This document shows, one piece after another, positions 6,148 to 6,516 of a stretch of 6,516 nucleotides of DNA. The position numbers and the translations under genes are program-made. Source of the stretch: Actinomycetota bacterium (lineage in GTDB: Bacteria; Actinomycetota; Humimicrobiia; Humimicrobiales; Humimicrobiaceae); contig JAMDDL010000038.1 in the NCBI GenBank assembly GCA_023488645.1, positions 1-6,516 on the forward strand, written 5' to 3'. The notes under the pieces were generated by a model that saw only the letters and a list, made by a program, of their open reading frames with translations, was not told the DNA's origin and did no database searches. How positions within the stretch are numbered: the first letter of the stretch is position 1; each line of letters begins with the position of its first letter.

Positions 6148-6516
6148 ATGGAAATATTTATAGACAATAATAATAAATTAAGAGGCAACAAAGGAAGCGC
6201 ACTGCTGGAATTTGCTCTTATTGCTCCAATCCTGTTTTTACTGTTTGCAGGAATAATCCAGTTTGGCTTTATAATGAACGCCAAAATTGTTGTTAACTCT
6301 GCTTCTTATGAAGGCGCAAGAGCAGCAACGCTGTCAGATGAACCTGAAGAAAGTGCAGCAACGGCTGTTTTAAATTATGCATCCTCGGCAATGCCGGGAT
6401 GGGATTTTAGCGAGAGGCTGAAAATAGAAACCAGTACCACAGGTAATAATCCCGGAGATAATGTAATAGTTAAAGTAACTTACTATGTACCTAACTTCTT
6501 TAATAAACTGATTCCT
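6148..6516 (+). CDS. tadE: TadE-like pseudopilin (3' partial)
   Basis: TadE-family minor pilin or pseudopilin, cut off by the window end after 123 residues. A short leader (MEIFIDNNNKLRGNKG) precedes the processing-type motif GSALLE, with Gly16 and Glu21 at mature +5. A hydrophobic helix of about 20-42 (EFALIAPILF, then LLFAGIIQFG) follows, and then the characteristic TadE continuation NAKIVVNSASYEGARAA (44-60), matching the family's N-A-REGAR pattern. In Tad systems TadE is processed by the same peptidase as Flp and is needed for pilus assembly. The ATG at 6148 has only a poor Shine-Dalgarno (purine-rich GCGAAAAGA), but no other start in this frame would keep the leader. It is likely co-transcribed with the pilin gene. 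A TadF-like paralogue cannot be excluded without the C-terminus. Confidence 0.88.
   Translation, partial: MEIFIDNNNKLRGNKGSALLEFALIAPILFLLFAGIIQFGFIMNAKIVVNSASYEGARAATLSDEPEESAATAVLNYASSAMPGWDFSERLKIETSTTGNNPGDNVIVKVTYYVPNFFNKLIP

Noticed and set aside
6132..6170. Twelve-codon frame MAKRFYGN... between the pilin and TadE genes
   Set aside because: It is very short, has no ribosome site, and overlaps the TadE start in another frame; likely chance.
6..6284. Minus-strand open frames of 60-85 codons across the window
   Set aside because: All lie opposite well-supported plus-strand genes, have Leu/Ile/Phe/Ser-rich composition expected of antisense to AT-rich coding DNA, and match no family I recognise.

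Overview
The window is a single, tightly packed, plus-strand block of a Tad (tight adherence, Flp type IVb) pilus locus. The DNA is very AT-rich (by eye about 30% G+C or less) and favours AAA, AAT, ATA and TTA codons. TGA ends tadA and tadB, so the genetic code is standard for TGA, which excludes mollicute-type recoding. A low-GC bacterium is certain; the phylum is not. Clostridia or Halanaerobia relatives, or an uncultured low-GC lineage, would all fit, and nothing here settles it.

Layout: (1) bases 1-1335, 3' part of a TadZ/CpaE-like MinD/ParA-family ATPase with an Asn/Lys-rich linker and a degenerate P-loop; (2) 1348-2157, CpaB/RcpC-like membrane-anchored SAF-domain protein; (3) 2174-2962, a second MinD/ParA-like ATPase, this one with an intact P-loop; (4) 2940-4127, TadA/CpaF secretion ATPase; (5) 4112-5026, TadB, apparently starting at an ATT codon behind the best Shine-Dalgarno (SD) sequence in the window; (6) 5023-5859, TadC; (7) 5913-6083, a 56-residue Flp-type prepilin; (8) 6148-6516, 5' part of a TadE-like pseudopilin. 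The minus strand carries nothing credible. No RNA genes, mobile elements, CRISPR arrays or clear terminators were seen.

How the genes fit together: TadA would power assembly at the cytoplasmic face. TadB and TadC would form the inner-membrane platform, TadZ-like ATPases would localise the machine, CpaB would act outside the membrane, and Flp and TadE would be the pilin and pseudopilin substrates. The secretin (RcpA/CpaC) and prepilin peptidase (TadV/CpaA) needed for a complete system are not in the window. Gaps are 12 and 16 nt, followed by overlaps of 23, 16 and 4 nt, so one polycistronic transcript with translational coupling is likely. Spacing loosens only around the pilin gene (53 nt before it, 64 nt after it).

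This is a divergent version of a known system rather than a wholly new one. The points most worth following are the non-AUG start of tadB, the two unlike ParA-type ATPases flanking cpaB, the long disordered linker in the first ATPase, and the atypical pilin processing motif.
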